Source: a virus. Taken from it: 64,000 bases of DNA. Positions 39,817-52,200 of this stretch are shown here, piece by piece. The stretch spans positions 1 to 64,000 of the IMG/VR virus record IMGVR_UViG_3300023184_000034, one strand, 5' to 3'. Within the stretch, counting starts at the first letter, position 1; each line of letters begins with the position of its first letter. Made by a program: the position numbers and the translations under genes. The notes under the pieces were generated by a model. It made no database searches. It saw nothing but the letters and a program-made list of their open reading frames with translations, and was not told the origin of the DNA.

Positions 39817-42800
39817 ATGAGCTCAACGGATCGTCAAAATAACTTATTGATTGCTGAAAACTGGCAAAAAATATACCAATCGTTTAAGAACGCCAACTTC
39901 CAGAGCTACGATTTTAACAATCTTCGACGCACGATGATTGACTATATTCGCACTAATTTTCCTGAAGATTTTAACGATTACATTGAGTCTAGCGAATACC
40001 TTGCCCTTATTGACCTTATTGCGTATGTGGGCCAAAGCATAGCTTTCCGAGTTGACTTGAATGCCCGTGAAAACTTTTTAGAGCTTGCAGAACGCCGAGA
40101 CAGCGTGTTACGTTTGGCACGTATGATCAACTACAATGCTAGCAGAACAGTTGCTGCTAGAGGGTTGTTAAAATTCAACTCAGTACAAACAACAGAGAAT
40201 GTGATTGATTCCAATGGTAGAAATTTGTCAGGACAATTTGTCAGCTGGAATGATCCAAGCAACAACAACTGGTATGACCAATTTATTAAAGTAATCAACG
40301 CTGCATTACCATCAACCCAGCAGTTTGGAAATCCCATTGACTCGGCCACTATTGGCAATATTCCAACAGCTCAATACAGATTTAATGCAGTCAACCGAGA
40401 TGTTCCTGCTTACTATTTCAGCAAAACAATTGCCGGCCGCAACATGAATTTTGAAATTACCAGTACAACATTCAAGGGAAAAAGTTACATATACGAAGAG
40501 CCTCCAAGAGTTGGAAATAAGCCAGCATGTGTTTACCAGGATGACGGCTTTGGCGCTGGCAGTCCCAGTACTGGATTCTTTTTTAATTTTACACAGGGTA
40601 CTTTGAACCAAGGATCTTTCACAGTAACACAGCCAACCAGCAATCAAAGTATAGATATCAACTCACAAAACATTAATGATTCTGATGTTTGGTTATACAG
40701 TTTAGATCAAAGCACCGGCTTAGAAAAATTGTTATGGACACAGGTACCAGCAACCACTGGCAATAATATAATTTATAACAGTTTAAATTCTAATATTAAA
40801 GATATTTACAATGTCATCACCAGAGCAGGCGATGCAATCAGTTTAGCATTCAGCGACGGCACATTTGGTAATTTACCATTGGGTGGATTTAGAGTTTATT
40901 ACAGAGTAAGCAACGGTTTATCTTATACTATCTCTCCATCTGATGTTGTCAATGTGGTTGTTAATATTCCTTATAGAAGTTCTAATAATCAATTAGAAAC
41001 ATTGAGTATCAGTTTAAATCTTGCCACCAGTGTGGCCAATGCAACCACAGCTGAGACAAATGCCAGTGTTAAGATCAATGCTCCTCAAAATTATTATACA
41101 CAAAATCGTATGATAACAGGCGAGGATTATAATATCAGTCCACTGTCCACCAACTTGCAAGTTGCAAAAGTAAAATCATTAAATAGAACCAGTAGCGGCA
41201 TTAGCCGTTATTTTGATTTGCTAGATCCTACTGGAAAATACAGTACCACTAATGTATTTGCAGATGACGGTATACTTTATAAAGACGAATACACTGCTGC
41301 TGTAAATTTTTCTTATATAGTTGAGACTGATATCGAAGGAGTGATATACAATACCCTGTATGATATTTTAGATTCTAATAGTTTAAAGAACTTTTATTAT
41401 GCAAATTTTTTAGATTACTTGAATATTAGTCTTAGTATTTCTTGGTATACTGTAACACTGGATAGTAACTCAGTTAGTGGTTACATTGGTAGTATTTTAG
41501 ATAGTACTCCTTACAAAGTTGGATCATTTACTGCTACTAATTTAAAGTACTTGACTGCGGGATCTTTGGTAAAATTTGTGGCACCCACAGGCAAATACTT
41601 TGACACAAATAATAACAATGCACTTGTGACTGGAACAGCCACATTGCCAGGTTCTGCCAGTTATATTTGGGCGCAAGTTATAAGTGTTGTGGACGACGGC
41701 ACTGGAAATAACACTGGCAAAGTCACAATAAATAATTCCACGTCTGGTCCCATTGTAATGAACAAAGTAATTCCCACAGATGCATTGGCTGTACAAATTA
41801 TTCCTAAATTTGCAATAACATTGACACCGTCAATTATTACCACAATGATTGATTTAATTTCTGCCAATGAAAATTTTGGCCTTCGTTACGATGCAACAAT
41901 TCAAACTTGGCAAATTGTATTTTCTAACAATTTAAATTTAACAAACACATTTAATTTGGCAAATCAAGGAAATCAATCTAATTTACAACTAGATTCCAGC
42001 TGGTTAATTTTGTTCACCACAAATACTGAAATTTATACTATCACTTCTAGAAATCTTCGTTACATATTTGAAAGCGATCAACAATCTGCTTTCTATTTTG
42101 ATACCACAGCAAAAATTTATGATTCAGTCACATCAAAGACCATAACGGACAAAATCAATGTACTCAGTATAAATCCAAAACCCGACGACTCTGTTTCATT
42201 CACACAGGACTTGGGTTGGAAAATAGTATCTGAGTACATTGGCCAAGACGGCTACGTGGATTCTAAAAAAGTAGTTGTGGCATTTCTGGATGCGGAGGGA
42301 ACTGATACACCAAATAATCCTCAGATGTTTTTAGACATTGTAAATCCATCAGTTGAACCTCTTAAAAAGTATATTGTGCAACATCGATATCTGATTTCAG
42401 AAGGACAGGAAGATTACAAATATATTAAAAATGATGCAGATAAAGGTCCGGTAAGGATTAAGCCAACACAAAGCAGTATTGGTAACTTGAGAGACTATCC
42501 TGATGGCACTTATTTTTATGTTGTGAACACTGACACTGTATTTCAGTTGAATCTTTCAGGCGCCACACAATTGACTCCAACATTGGATTATAAAGTGTAT
42601 ATTGGAAGAACTGATTTGAAATTTCAATATATACACAGTGCAGACTACAACTCAAGGATAGATCCTGGCACAAGTAATATAATTGACATTTACGTGTTAA
42701 CATCTAACTATGACACTGCATTCAGACAATGGGTATCTGCTGGTGGCACACAACCGTTGCCACCCAGTAGCGATGAATTAAATACATTACTGTCTCCGAA

Positions 42801-43290
42801 TTTAAATCTAATTAAGTCAATTTCTGATGATATCATATATCACCCAGTCAGTTATACCTTGCTTTTTGGCATCCAAGCAACTCCTGCTTTACAAGCAACA
42901 TTTAATGTCATGATTAATCCCAACTCTGCAGTATCAAACGCAGATGTTCAAGCACGAATTTTAGCTGCAATCAACACTTTCTTTACCTTGGACAACTGGG
43001 ATTTTGGCGACACATTTTACTTTACTGAGCTGAGTACATATGTGATGAATCAACTAGCCCCGGACATTATAAATTTTGCCATAGTTCCAAAACAGCCAGG
43101 GTTGTACTTTGGTAATTTATTTGAAATACAATGCCAAGGCGACAAAATATTTTTAAGTTGTGCCACTACCAACGATATTGTTATTGTCACGAGCTTTACT
43201 AGTACCAATTTAAAAACAATAACTTCTTCGTCAAACAGTGTTACCTCTAACCAAGTAGTAACTAGTTCATCATCCGGAGCATCTTACTAA
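39817..43290 (+). CDS. gp6: Baseplate wedge subunit gp6
   Basis: 1157 residues, much longer than T4 gp6 (660). The N-terminus is unmistakable: YDFNNLRRTMIDYIRTNFPE, SSEYLALIDLIAYVGQSIAF, RVDLNARENFLELAERRDSV and INYNASRTVAARG. The central region adds beta-rich domains (residues about 150-330 and 560-760). The C-terminal part has the NTFFTLDNWDFGDTFYFTEL motif of the gp6/gpJ family. Role: gp6 dimers tie wedges into the inner baseplate ring. The stop overlaps the ATG of the giant gene (TAATG), so the two are translationally coupled. Confidence 0.94.
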   Translation: MSSTDRQNNLLIAENWQKIYQSFKNANFQSYDFNNLRRTMIDYIRTNFPEDFNDYIESSEYLALIDLIAYVGQSIAFRVDLNARENFLELAERRDSVLRLARMINYNASRTVAARGLLKFNSVQTTENVIDSNGRNLSGQFVSWNDPSNNNWYDQFIKVINAALPSTQQFGNPIDSATIGNIPTAQYRFNAVNRDVPAYYFSKTIAGRNMNFEITSTTFKGKSYIYEEPPRVGNKPACVYQDDGFGAGSPSTGFFFNFTQGTLNQGSFTVTQPTSNQSIDINSQNINDSDVWLYSLDQSTGLEKLLWTQVPATTGNNIIYNSLNSNIKDIYNVITRAGDAISLAFSDGTFGNLPLGGFRVYYRVSNGLSYTISPSDVVNVVVNIPYRSSNNQLETLSISLNLATSVANATTAETNASVKINAPQNYYTQNRMITGEDYNISPLSTNLQVAKVKSLNRTSSGISRYFDLLDPTGKYSTTNVFADDGILYKDEYTAAVNFSYIVETDIEGVIYNTLYDILDSNSLKNFYYANFLDYLNISLSISWYTVTLDSNSVSGYIGSILDSTPYKVGSFTATNLKYLTAGSLVKFVAPTGKYFDTNNNNALVTGTATLPGSASYIWAQVISVVDDGTGNNTGKVTINNSTSGPIVMNKVIPTDALAVQIIPKFAITLTPSIITTMIDLISANENFGLRYDATIQTWQIVFSNNLNLTNTFNLANQGNQSNLQLDSSWLILFTTNTEIYTITSRNLRYIFESDQQSAFYFDTTAKIYDSVTSKTITDKINVLSINPKPDDSVSFTQDLGWKIVSEYIGQDGYVDSKKVVVAFLDAEGTDTPNNPQMFLDIVNPSVEPLKKYIVQHRYLISEGQEDYKYIKNDADKGPVRIKPTQSSIGNLRDYPDGTYFYVVNTDTVFQLNLSGATQLTPTLDYKVYIGRTDLKFQYIHSADYNSRIDPGTSNIIDIYVLTSNYDTAFRQWVSAGGTQPLPPSSDELNTLLSPNLNLIKSISDDIIYHPVSYTLLFGIQATPALQATFNVMINPNSAVSNADVQARILAAINTFFTLDNWDFGDTFYFTELSTYVMNQLAPDIINFAIVPKQPGLYFGNLFEIQCQGDKIFLSCATTNDIVIVTSFTSTNLKTITSSSNSVTSNQVVTSSSSGASY

Positions 43291-46200
43291 TGGCCACTTC
43301 CAATGTAAACGGCAACAAAGGACTTAGTGCAAACTTACTACCTAAGTTTTATCAAACTCCGTCAAACAAGAAATTTTTACAAAGCACAATAGATCAGTTG
43401 TTTCAACCAGGATCGTTGACAAAAGTCAGTGGTTATGTTGGTAGAGAAAATGCCAAGGCAAGTGTGGGAACAGATTTATATATAGAAGCATCTGACAAAT
43501 TACGACAAGATTATCAATTAGAGCCTGGTGTAACAATTAGAGACACAGTGGGCAATGTTACTTTTTTTAAAGATTACATTGATTATATAAATCAAATCAA
43601 TGTGTTTGGCGGCAACACTGATAATCATACTAGACTTAATAAACAAGAATTTTACAGTTGGAACCCGCACATTGACTGGGACAAGTTTGTTAATTTTCAA
43701 AATTATTACTGGTTGCCATACGGCCCTGATACCATAACAATTTATGGCAAAGAGCGAGTTATTAACAGCACATACACTGTGGAAGTTCAGCGTCAAGGAA
43801 CCAACAACCAATTTGTGTTTACTCCCGACGGACTAACACCTAATCCAGTGTTGAGATTGTATAGAGGAAAAACATACACCTTTAATATCAATAGTCCCAA
43901 CAATCCTTTTAGTTTTAAAACAGCAAGATCTGCAGGCCCAACTGACCGCTATAATTATCAAGGATCGGTTAGTGCCAGTGGTGTCACATCTGGAACAATC
44001 ACATTTACCGTTACTAAACAAACACCTAGTATTTTGTACTACCAAAGTGAAAATGACATTGATCTTGGTGGCGCAATACAAATTTCTGAACTGCTTGAAA
44101 ACACAAGCATTGATGTTGAAGCAGAAATTTTAGGAAAAAAAACAGCCACACTGGACAATGGCATCACATTAAGCAATGGTATGAAATTGTCGTTTGGCGG
44201 CACAGTGTACCCTGAAAGCTATGCCAACGGACAATTCTATGTGGAAGGTGTTGGCACTGCAATTAAATTAATATCAGCGGATATTTTAGAAATTGTCAGC
44301 CCGTACTCTACAAATAATACATTGCCGTTTGATAGCATGCCGTGGGACGTTGAACCGTTTGATGATGCAACTGGATATGCCGGCACAATTGATTATATAA
44401 CTATTAACAGAAGTAGTCGAGATCACAACCCTTGGAGCAGATACAATCGTTGGTTCCATAAAGATGTAATTTCTGCTTCCGCCATATTTAATAATAATAC
44501 TATTAGCTTAGATCAAACAACTCGAGCTATTAGACCAATTATTGAATTCTTTCCAGATATCAAATTACACAACTTGGGAATAACAGCAATACCTGATATT
44601 GACTTAATAGATACATTTACTCAAGATGCGTTTTCGACCATTGAAGGCACTATTGGTTACAATGTTGACAATTTTGATTTATTGCCGGGCATGCTTGTTA
44701 TATTCACTGCAGACCCGGACCCGCTAGTACAAAATAAAATTTACAAAGTTGAATATGTAGACGTTAGAAATTTAAGTAGTGGCAGCAATCAAATACATCT
44801 AGTGGAAATTGCCACACCCACAGTTGGACAAGTTGTGTTAGTACGACAAGGATCAAAGTATAAAAGCAAAATGTTTTGGTTTAACGGCACCACATGGATA
44901 GAAGGACAAACTAAAACAGCCACTAACCAAGCTCCAATGTTTGACATGTTTGACAATGATGGTGTTAGTTTTTCAAATTTGTCCGTGTACACTGGTTCAA
45001 CTTTTGCGGGAACTAAAATATTTTCTTACAAATTAGGAACTACCGGAACAGTTGATCCAAAATTAGGATTTATCTTATCTTATCAAAATGTTAATAACAT
45101 AGGCGATATTGTTTTTAATTTTAATCTAGCAACAGACACATTTGAATATAAAAAAACTTCAATTGTTGAAACACAAAATATCAATATTGGATATTTGTCT
45201 ACACGAGATTACGGCGGCAATTTAACATATTCTAACGGTTGGGAAACTTCTGCTGTAACCAATGTACAAGCTGCTGTGAGAATTTACAAAAATTCAGGTC
45301 GCACCAATAATTTTCCAATTGACATATTTGATGACCCTGGAAATCTATCTGATTTAGTTGTGAAAATTTATGTTAACGGTACACGGTTGGATAGTAAACT
45401 CTGGTCAATTAATAGCACAGCTGCTTATAAAATAGTTAACCTAATAACACCCATCGGCTTAGACGATGTATTGACCATAAGAGCATTTTCTGCTCAGGTT
45501 ATTAATCAAAACGGTTATTACGAAGTTCCTTTGAATTTTCAAAATAATCCGTTAAACGATGTAATGACAAATTTCACCTTGGGTGAAGTGACAGATCACG
45601 TTAACAGTATAATAGATAATCTCCCTACACCTAATACAGATATTCAAAATTTAGGCAATATTACACCATATGGTACAAAATTTGTACAACATAGCGGCCC
45701 ATTGAGTCTTGGCGTTTATCATATTTGTTCAGAATCAAACAATGTGATCAAGGCAGTAGAACAAGCAAGAACAGATTACAACAGCTTCAAACAAAATTTT
45801 ATCAATTCGGCAAGTTCATTAGGAGTTGACGGAGACCCAGTTACATTATTTGAAATGGTGTTGAACAAGTTAAACAACAACAAACCTAGAGTGGCCCCTT
45901 ATTACTTGAGTGACATGGTACCGTACGGTGCAGCTATTTCAACCAGTATCAAAGTAGTTGACTATAGGATTAAAAATTATCCGTTAACCACTGTGTTTTC
46001 TTTAAATAACCTTTCTAACAAGGCCGTGGGAATCTATCTCAACGGAGTACAATTAGTTCACGGCCAAGATTATAACTTCGATGTGTCGGGTTTTGTATCC
46101 ATTGATCCGTCTGTTAATCTTGCCAACGGCAACACAATCAAAACAGTTGAATACGAAAATACTGACGGCAGTTTTGTCCCAGCAACACCAACTAAACTAG

Positions 46201-49200
46201 GCATGTGGCCTGCCTTTGCGCCTAAAAAATATCTAGATACAACATTGGTTAACCCTCAACTGGTTATTCAAGGTCACGACGGCAGCATTGTTTTGGCATA
46301 TAACGATTATAGAGATGATTTAATATTAGAACTTGAAAAACGAATTTTTAACAACATCAAGGTAAAATACAATACTGATATTTTTGATATTTCAAAAATA
46401 ATCCCCAGCTACAATAGAAAATCAGATTACTCAAGAACTGAATTTAATAGTGTACTGGCTCCTAATTTTTATAAATGGACTGGCTTGGTAGGAAAAGATT
46501 TAACCACTCCGCTAAACTACGACAGAACAAATGGTTTTACTTACAACTATGCATTGTCTGGAGCACCTGACAAAACTCCTATACCTGCATATTGGAGGGG
46601 AATTTATAGATATATCTTGGATACTGACAGGCCACACTTGTGTCCTTGGGAAATGCTGGGATTTGCAATAGAACCCAAGTGGTGGACAACTGTGTATGGC
46701 CCTGCTCCATACTCAAGCGACAATCTACCCATGTGGCAAGATATTGCTGACGGCGCAGTCAAAGAACCAAATACACCGCCGGTGTATTTTCCAGAGCGTG
46801 CTAAACCATTTTTAATGTCGCATATACCTGTTGACGAATTTGGTAATTTAATTAGCCCATTACAATCAGGCATTGCATCTGGTCTATCACAACCAAGTAT
46901 CAATAACAATTTTGTATTTGGGGATGGGAGCCCAGTAGAATCTGCATGGACTAGAAGTAGTTATTATCCGTTTAGTGTAGTAATAGCCAGCTTGTTGTTA
47001 ACACCAGCTAATACATTTGGTATGTTGTTGGACAGATCGCGTGTTGTTAGAAACATTGCTGGCCAACTGATATATTCAGATACTGGCTTACGAATAAAAC
47101 CGTCAGACGTATTATTACCTAGCACTTACTCCAGTTCTACTCGAGTACAAACTGCAGGCTTAGTTAACTATATTGTTGATTTGATATTTAATTATATTTT
47201 TAGTAATAATGTTGCTGGTTACAATTCTTATTCAACAGACTTGTCAAAGTTAACACCTCTATTAAGTTATCGAGTAGGAGCATACACTAACAAGCCGCAA
47301 TTTAATTTGTTGTTAGAGTCAAAAACTCCGTCCAGTACTGGTAACGTATTTGTACCACCAGATGATTACTCTGTATTTTTAAATAAATCTACTCCTGTTA
47401 AAAAGATAACTTACAGTGGTGTGGTCATTACAAAAGTATCTACCGGATTTGAAATAAAAGGTTATAGTTTATCGCAGCCTTATTTTAAATATTACCAATT
47501 TCTTGGCACTGGCAGCAGAATCACAGTTGGCGGTATTTCTGAAGATTATTCGGCATGGACTCCTGGTGAAAATTATTTGGTTGGCTCCGTTGTGCAGTAT
47601 AATGGTTCTTATTATCGTTCACTACAAAATTCTGTAACCGATGAAACATTTAATACTTTCAATTTTGCAAAACTGCCTGGCCTTCCTATGAACGGCGGCT
47701 CTTCTGCAAATATTAGAAACAAATGGGATAATAATCAAATTTTAGTAGCGCCGTACGGAACATTATTTCCAGACATCCAATCCGTAGTTGATTTTCTGTT
47801 GGGGTACGGCGAATATTTAAAAGATCAGGGTTTCTTGTTCAATGACTATAACACAAATTATAGCACAGTATCTAACTGGTTGTCCAGTGCTAACGAATTT
47901 TTATTCTGGACTACACAAAATTGGAGTACTGGAGTAGACAAGTGGCAAGACTGGCAAGCAAATGAATCATACACGTATGGATCAATTGTAAAGTATGACG
48001 GCGATTTCTACAGTGCTTTATATAATATTCCATTATCAACTGCGTTTGACGCCAGCAAATGGAATATGTTGCCGGGATTAAGCAACATTGGTAGTAGTGT
48101 TATCAGTTTAAGTCCTTCTGCTAACGGCATTAATTTTACTACGACCTTAGCGGTAGTTGACAGCATTGCTAGTCAATTTAACCCTTACGAAATTTTTAAA
48201 GTGGATGGATCGCCGTTTGATCTAACAAGTTTAGACAGTTATCATCAAGATGGCAAAGTTTCTTATATACCAAAATCTACCGAAGGTATATATGGTGCCA
48301 GTTTTTATCTAGTGCAGCACGAGCATGTTGTAGCAGTTAACAACACAACTATTTTTAATGATGTTATATACAGCCCTACTAGCGGTTATCGCAGAGACCG
48401 ACTGAAAGTCAGTGGGTATATTACCACAGGTTGGACAGCTGGTTTAGATATTCCAGGATTTATATTTGACGCTGCTAAGATAGACGAGTGGCAATCTTGG
48501 AAAGATTACAATGTCGGTGACATTGCCAAGTACGGACAATTTTATTTCCAAGCAGAACCCATGACGGGAAATCTAATTCCAGGATCTGAAAAATTCAATT
48601 ACACGCAGTGGACTAAATTACTCAACAAGCCCACAAATCAAATCTTGCCCAACTGGACAACTATTGCATCTCAGTTTACGGATTTTTACAGCGCCGATAT
48701 TGACAGTTTCAATACTGCACAGCAAACAATGGCCCATCACTTGATTGGATATCAAAAACGCCAATATTTAAATAATATTATTCAAGATCCGGTAAGTGAG
48801 TTCAAATTTTACCAAGGCATGATTCGAGAAAAAGGTACACAAAATGTTTTAAATCAGTTATTTGGTGTATTAAATTCTGAAAATAGAGAAAGTCTTACAT
48901 TCTATGAAGAATGGGCTGTTCGAACTGGTCGATACGGCGCAACAAATGCGTTTGAAGAAATTGAATTTATACTAGATGAAAGCAAGTATTTAAATAATCC
49001 TCAAGCCACGGTGCTGGTAAAAAATTTAGATAGTAAGTTAAATCCATTTGTTGTACAACAAACTATTAATGATGTTTATGTAAAACCAATGGGCTATACA
49101 GCAACACCGTTTCCTGTATTCGAACCAACAAAATCGAATCAATTTTTAAGAAGCGCAGGCTATGTAAATTCTGCAGATGTATATGTTGCAGTAAGTTCAA

Positions 49201-52200
49201 CTAATCAACTGTTGGGTCAACCTGCAACCAGTATCACAGTGGGCATATCTTACATAATTAAATCGGTGAATGCTACTACAGATTTTACTCAGATCGGTGC
49301 AACAGAAAATGCTGTTGGATTATCATTTGTTGCCACAGGCGTTGGTTCCGGAACTGCAACAGTTGTGTTGGATCCTAATAAATTAAATGAAGGTTCGTAT
49401 ATTTGGTGTGCGTTTGATCCTGCAGGATGGAATGTTTATCGATACACCGATATTCAAATAAGTGCAACTGGTGCAACATATGCTAATAATTTATTAACAA
49501 TTACAACTGATATTACTCCTAATATACAAGTTGGATCATTCATTGGGCTTTCACAGATTCCCACACTGAGTGGTTTTTATCAAGTAACAAGTGTGATTTT
49601 GAATAAAATCACAGTATCTGCAACAATAGCTGCCTTCCCCAATTTGTCTGCTCTTCAAATTAAAGAAATAATTATATATGCTTTGATTCCACAGCGCACA
49701 GCCTCCATAGATAACATAGATTCTATTCTACCTACAAACTTACAAAAGAATGATTTGGTATGGACAGACAACAGTGGCAACGGCTCTTGGGCCACATGGA
49801 TATACAATCCTGTATTTCAGCAACAGCTTTTATCTAATACAACACCTAGTCCAAATTCACAATTTGGATATGTTACATCAATAAACCAGCAGGGTAACTT
49901 GCTGGCTGTTGGCGCATTAAGCGGCAATGTTGTAATTTATGATAAGGTAGGATTACAGACTCCTTGGATTCGTCGACAAGAAATTCAGTATCCGTTTAGT
50001 GCTCAAGCTGATTTTAATGCACTTACGTTGGTTGCATCTACCATCGCCATAAGTCCCGACGGAACATGGGTAGCCACCGGGTCTCCTAAAGTCAGTCATG
50101 TGTCTACTAAACTGAAACCAAATTGGAGTTTGTCTAATACATATCAAGTTGGTGATATTGTATCGGTGGGAATAGACAAGGCATACCAAGCAACATTGGA
50201 TGTGCCCACAAATATACCTGTAACTAACACATACTATTGGAAAAATATACCTTACATCCCAGTTGACAATTTGGGAACAAATTCTTCATTAATGCAACAA
50301 GGCATGATATCGTTATACAAAAAAGATGCTAATAATCTTTACAATTTAGTTGACAGTATTATTAGCCCGTCCCCTGCTGACGGCCAGTTGTTTGGCGAAA
50401 CACTGGAATTTGGAAATTCAGTATTGTACATTGGCGCTACTGGCACCGGCTGCACTGTTTTTAAATTATCATACACTTCAACACTTAACGTATCCACAGC
50501 ATACGATAATGTTGGCAGTACAGGAACAACTCTAAAAGTAACATCAGCAATTGGAATTTCAGCAGGTATGTATGTACAAAGCTCTGCATTTTTAAATAAC
50601 CAGACGGTTGATTCTGTATTATCTAGAATAGTGTTTCCAGTATCTGTATCTGGAAATGTTACAAATTCATTGGGAATTTTGATAAAAGTTGAAAATATCA
50701 CAGCCACCATGACTGTCACAGGTACGGGTGTAGTGTCGGGCGCTGAGATATATTCTAAAGGAATCACCAGTGATGGAAATGTGTATATTATTGTGTCAGC
50801 ATCACAAAACTTATTGACAAGTATTACGCAAATTCAGTTAGACAATGATCCAACATTGATATTTACAATATCAACTGTGTCTAGCGCAAATACTTTAATA
50901 TTATCCTCAACTCCTACAAGTACACCGATCGGCACATTAAATTTTGTAACAACAGCGTGGGCTTATAAAGATTTTGTAACCACTCCCAATGGAGTTAATT
51001 ATTTTGGCGCTGGTTTATCATTGAGCGATGATAACAGCACATTGGCCGTTTCTTCCAGCGAGTCGGTCTACCTTTTTGCCACATCTTCCAACACACTGAT
51101 TCGCACATACACAGGGTTCACTAATGCAAACAAACTTGCTGTTAGCATTTCTGGAAGCGGAAAATATCTAGCAGTGGGACAGGGATCAACAGGCACAGTC
51201 AATATATATCAAACAGCTGGTTTAACCCCAACTGTTCCAGTACAGACTTTGATAAATCATTTTAATCAAGAAGATCGTGCATTCTTTGGAAGTAAACTGG
51301 CATTTATGACTGATGATACACTGGTGGTGTATAGTCAATCCGGCTCAACGTCAATTGCCACAACCATTGATGCATATTTAGAACCATTATTATCGTATAC
51401 ATATCTAGACGAAAACGGTGTAACACAGGTATCCACATATGTAAATGATCCCGAGTCAGCAGAAAACATTAATCAAACTACATTTGATAATCAGTCTACA
51501 AGATTTGTAACTCCTTTACCAAATGCAGGTCGTGTTGATATATACGATAGGTATGCTACCAAGTGGGTGTACAGTGAAAGTCTTGATAATATTGATACAC
51601 CAGCCAGTGGATACGGCGTGGGATTTGCGGTGGGTAGTAATTCTGTAGTTGTGGGTTTGCCAAGACTAGACAATGGGTCGTTAATGGACACTGGCAAAGC
51701 ATATGTATACAACAAGTTTCCTAATAATTTTACATGGAAAATTTATCGTTCACAAATTCCAGTTGTTAATATTGGTAAAATTAAAAAAGCATTCTTGTAT
51801 GACAAGGTTACCAGTAAGCTGTTGGTACAGTTAGATGTGATTGATCCTAACCAAGGTAAAATTCCAGGACCTGCCGATGCAGAAATCAAGTACAAATCGT
51901 TCTATGATCCTGCAACTTATTTCTACAGTAGTATGGTTTCACCAGGACCAACAGTGAACATTGACACTGGATCTTTCTGGGCATCTCCGCAAGTCGGCCA
52001 ACTATGGTGGGATTTAAGAACTGCCAAATTTATTGATCCGTACTTTGAAGATATTTCTTATAGAAACAATGTTTGGAATAAATTAGCACAAGGCGCCAGC
52101 ATAGATATTTACGAGTGGATATCTTCTAGTTTATTACCAGCAGCGTGGGACACACTGGCCGACACACCTGCTGGACTTGCAAGTGGTATCAGTGGATTGA

